From Alphaproteobacteria bacterium (lineage in GTDB: Bacteria; Pseudomonadota; Alphaproteobacteria; Rhodobacterales; Rhodobacteraceae), in NCBI GenBank assembly GCA_030427405.1, contig JAUHXK010000004.1:1-64000 (forward strand): a stretch of 64,000 nt of DNA, read 5' to 3'. Under the pieces are notes generated by a model. That model saw only the letters and a program-made list of their open reading frames with translations, had not been told where the DNA came from and made no database searches. Below are positions 62,127 to 64,000 of the stretch, in pieces. The position numbers and the translations under genes were made by a program. Numbering within the stretch: the stretch's first letter is position 1; every line of letters begins with the position of its first letter.

Positions 62127-63413
62127 ATGGCCAGAACACCCCCACCATTTGCCCCATTCGAATGGAAAATCGCCTGGCGCTATTTGCGTGCCCGCCGTGC
62201 CGAGGGCGGCGTCAGTGTTATGACCTGGATTTCCCTGATCGGGATTACGCTGGCTGTGTTTGCGCTGATTGCGACGCTGGCCGTTCGTTCGGGTTTTCGG
62301 TCCGAATTCGTCGGGACCATCCTGGGTGCCAATGCGCATGTGACGGTCTACTCGGCCGGAGAGGTGGATGCAGGGGGCAATCTGGATCGCAAGATCACCG
62401 CCTTTGATGCCATGGCAGGCAATATCGCGCAGGTCCCCGGCGTGGTGCGTGCGGCGCCGTTGGTCAAGGGGCAGGTTTTGCTGACCAACCGTGACCGAAG
62501 CACCGGCGTCGAGGTGTTCGGTATCCGGCCACAGGACCTGTTCGATTTGCCGGGAATCGCCGAAAGCGAACAGGCCTATGGGGACATTGCGCAATTCGAA
62601 GAAGGTATCGCCATCGGGTCGGGCGTTGCCCGTGCAATTGGTGCGACGGTCGGGGACACGGTCAAGGTGACCTCGCCAAACGGGGTCAAAACCGCGTTTG
62701 GAACCTCGCCCCGGGTGAATGCCTATCGGATTGTCTATGTCTTTTCGGCAGGGCGGTATGACATAGACAGAACCCGCGTCTACATGCCTTTTTCCGAAGC
62801 ACAGAGCTTTTTCAACCGGGAAGGTGCGGCTGACGAAATCGAGGTTATGGTGGAAAATCCCGAAAATATCGGGCCGGTTCTGATCCCGATCCTTGAGGCC
62901 GCAGGAGAGCGGGCGCAGATCTGGACATGGCAAGACGCCTCGGGCGGGTTTTTGCGCGCGCTTGAGGTCGAAGACAACGTGATGTTCATCATCTTGTCCA
63001 TACTTGTGCTGATTGCGGCCATGAACATCGTTTCGGGCCTGATCATGCTGGTCAAGAACAAGGGGCGCGACATCGGTATTCTGCGCACGATAGGGTTAAG
63101 CGAAGGATCGGTTCTGCGTGTCTTCTTTATCTGCGGGGCGTTTACCGGGATCATCGGAACTGCGCTGGGCGTCATTCTGGGATGCTTGTTCGCACTTTAC
63201 ATCGACCCGATTTTTTCCTTCGTGAATTTCGTCATGGGCGGAGGTGTTTGGGACCCCGCCATTCGCGGGATCTATGCGCTTCCGGCCGAGTTGCACCTGT
63301 CGGACGTGCTGAAGGCTGTTGCCCTTTCATTGGGGTTGTCCTTTCTGGTCACCTATTTCCCTGCCCGCCGCGCGGCGCGTCTGAACCCGGTTGAGGCTTT
63401 GCGATATGAGTGA
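62127..63413 (+). CDS. lolC: Lipoprotein-releasing system permease LolC/LolE
   Basis: The 428-residue permease starts [58 protein letters not shown]. It has the FtsX-like layout: one N-terminal helix, a ~200-residue periplasmic domain ([32 protein letters not shown]...), then three C-terminal helices ([37 protein letters not shown]). It extracts outer-membrane-directed lipoproteins and passes them to LolA. In alphaproteobacteria a single LolC/E (LolF-type) homodimer usually serves. It overlaps lolD by 8 bases. Confidence 0.95.
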   Translation: MARTPPPFAPFEWKIAWRYLRARRAEGGVSVMTWISLIGITLAVFALIATLAVRSGFRSEFVGTILGANAHVTVYSAGEVDAGGNLDRKITAFDAMAGNIAQVPGVVRAAPLVKGQVLLTNRDRSTGVEVFGIRPQDLFDLPGIAESEQAYGDIAQFEEGIAIGSGVARAIGATVGDTVKVTSPNGVKTAFGTSPRVNAYRIVYVFSAGRYDIDRTRVYMPFSEAQSFFNREGAADEIEVMVENPENIGPVLIPILEAAGERAQIWTWQDASGGFLRALEVEDNVMFIILSILVLIAAMNIVSGLIMLVKNKGRDIGILRTIGLSEGSVLRVFFICGAFTGIIGTALGVILGCLFALYIDPIFSFVNFVMGGGVWDPAIRGIYALPAELHLSDVLKAVALSLGLSFLVTYFPARRAARLNPVEALRYE

Positions 63414-64000
63414 TGTGACACTTCGTTTGCAGGGGCTGACCAAGACCTATCTTCAGGGCACGCCGGGCGAGGTTCAGGTGTTGCGCGGCGTCGATCTGGA
63501 ACTGCGCGCGGGCGAGGCGGTGGCACTGGTTGCGCCTTCGGGGGCCGGTAAGTCGACCCTGCTGCACATCACGGGCCTGCTGGATACGCCGGATGCGGGG
63601 GCGGTCGAAATCGGCGGTCAGAACGCAACCGGCAAGGGCGACCGGACCCGGACCGCGATCCGGCGTCAGGACGTGGGGTTCGTCTATCAGTTTCACCACC
63701 TGTTGCCCGAGTTCACGGCCCTTGAAAACGTGGTTCTGCCGCAATTGGCCAACGGGGCATCGGCAAGCCGGGCACAGGACAGGGCCCTGTCGCTGCTGGA
63801 TCGCGTCGGCGTGGCCGCGCGTGCGGGACACCGTCCGGCGGCCTTGTCCGGCGGCGAGCAGCAGCGGGTCGCGTTCTGCCGTGCATTGGCAAATGCGCCG
63901 CGTGTGCTGCTGGCCGACGAACCGACGGGAAACCTTGATCCCGACACATCGGATCAGGTCTTTGCCGCGCTCATGGCGCTGGTGCGCGAGGCGGGATTGT
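63406..64000 (+). CDS. lolD: Lipoprotein-releasing system ATPase LolD, partial
   Basis: This is not in the ORF track because the window ends before its stop. The ATG at 63406 overlaps lolC by 8 bases, giving [55 protein letters not shown]. About 198 residues are visible. Walker A is APSGAGKST, the Q-loop is [23 protein letters not shown], the signature is ALSGGEQQR, and Walker B is [13 protein letters not shown]. It powers lipoprotein release with LolC. The C-terminal H-loop is beyond the end. Confidence 0.95.
   Translation, partial: MSDVTLRLQGLTKTYLQGTPGEVQVLRGVDLELRAGEAVALVAPSGAGKSTLLHITGLLDTPDAGAVEIGGQNATGKGDRTRTAIRRQDVGFVYQFHHLLPEFTALENVVLPQLANGASASRAQDRALSLLDRVGVAARAGHRPAALSGGEQQRVAFCRALANAPRVLLADEPTGNLDPDTSDQVFAALMALVREAGL

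Noticed and set aside
61825-62223. 132-codon ORF before lolC
   Set aside because: It has no ribosome site and runs 97 bases into lolC in another frame. Its AT-rich start reflects the intergenic composition.
1-64000. tRNA genes, CRISPR arrays, insertion sequences, prophage genes
   Set aside because: I looked through the intergenic stretches for tRNA ends and T-loop motifs, regular direct repeats, transposase motifs and integrases. None was convincing. A tRNAscan and IS search would settle it.

Overview
The window is a contiguous piece of a high-GC alphaproteobacterial chromosome. Gene content and order point to Rhodobacterales (Roseobacter group): a nosZDFYLX cluster, a pccR/pccB/pccA/methylmalonyl-CoA mutase cluster, a short 448-residue prolyl-tRNA synthetase beside lolC-lolD, a cysteine-free L33, betI-betC-betA, and many small conserved lipoproteins. 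I do not assign a genus. The calls come from reading the supplied translations and the DNA; no database search was run.

Layout. 1-5.4 kb: the 3' end of nitrous oxide reductase (nosZ) and its maturation genes nosD, nosF, nosY, nosL and nosX, translationally coupled by short overlaps. 5.4-5.9 kb: a converging small secreted protein behind two perfect TGAAC-N6-GTTCA operators. 5.9-12.3 kb: housekeeping (gatC-gatA, a lipoprotein and amidase pair, the RNase P RNA gene, a DUF533 gene, rpmG, a BI-1 family gene). 12.5-22.3 kb: a LysR gene divergent from a DUF1127 gene, a quinone oxidoreductase, an XRE regulator, a histidinol-phosphatase type IMPase, convergent 8-oxoguanine and guanine deaminases, mgtE with a structured leader, 5-FCL and a YmdB-type phosphoesterase. 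22.4-31 kb: two SLC13/TrkA-C permeases, a YbaY-META protein, an FAD dehydrogenase, a BASS transporter, an amidotransferase and yebC. 31-35.7 kb: an MFS gene, a nitroreductase-fold protein with the iodotyrosine-deiodinase substrate triad, the argP/lysE-argO pair and an EamA exporter. 35.8-39.6 kb: betI-betC-betA behind a BetI-like operator.

40-52 kb is a propionyl-CoA assimilation region. It holds the ScfR-family regulator pccR, an inserted Bcr/CflA exporter, pccB, a set of unknown small genes, pccA, a membrane protein, a candidate 22-residue microprotein on the opposite strand, a DUF4174 protein and methylmalonyl-CoA mutase. TTTGCAAA-type sites lie upstream of pccR, of pccB and of the lipoprotein-pccA unit. 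Together the enzymes convert propionyl-CoA to succinyl-CoA; the epimerase is not in the window.

52-64 kb is mostly housekeeping: VOC, GNAT, J-domain and EEP-family proteins, an exopolyphosphatase/hda/AI-2E-permease operon, proS, a lower-GC glycosyltransferase patch, then lolC and a lolD cut by the window end.

The most distinctive non-coding signal is a composite repeat in four 3'-flanking regions (about 9.1, 17.7, 40.0 and 52.0 kb). It consists of up to two short hairpins followed by a conserved core, approximately CCCCGGGATATTT-N2-GGCCAGRTGAAG. No tRNA, CRISPR array, insertion sequence or prophage was recognised.
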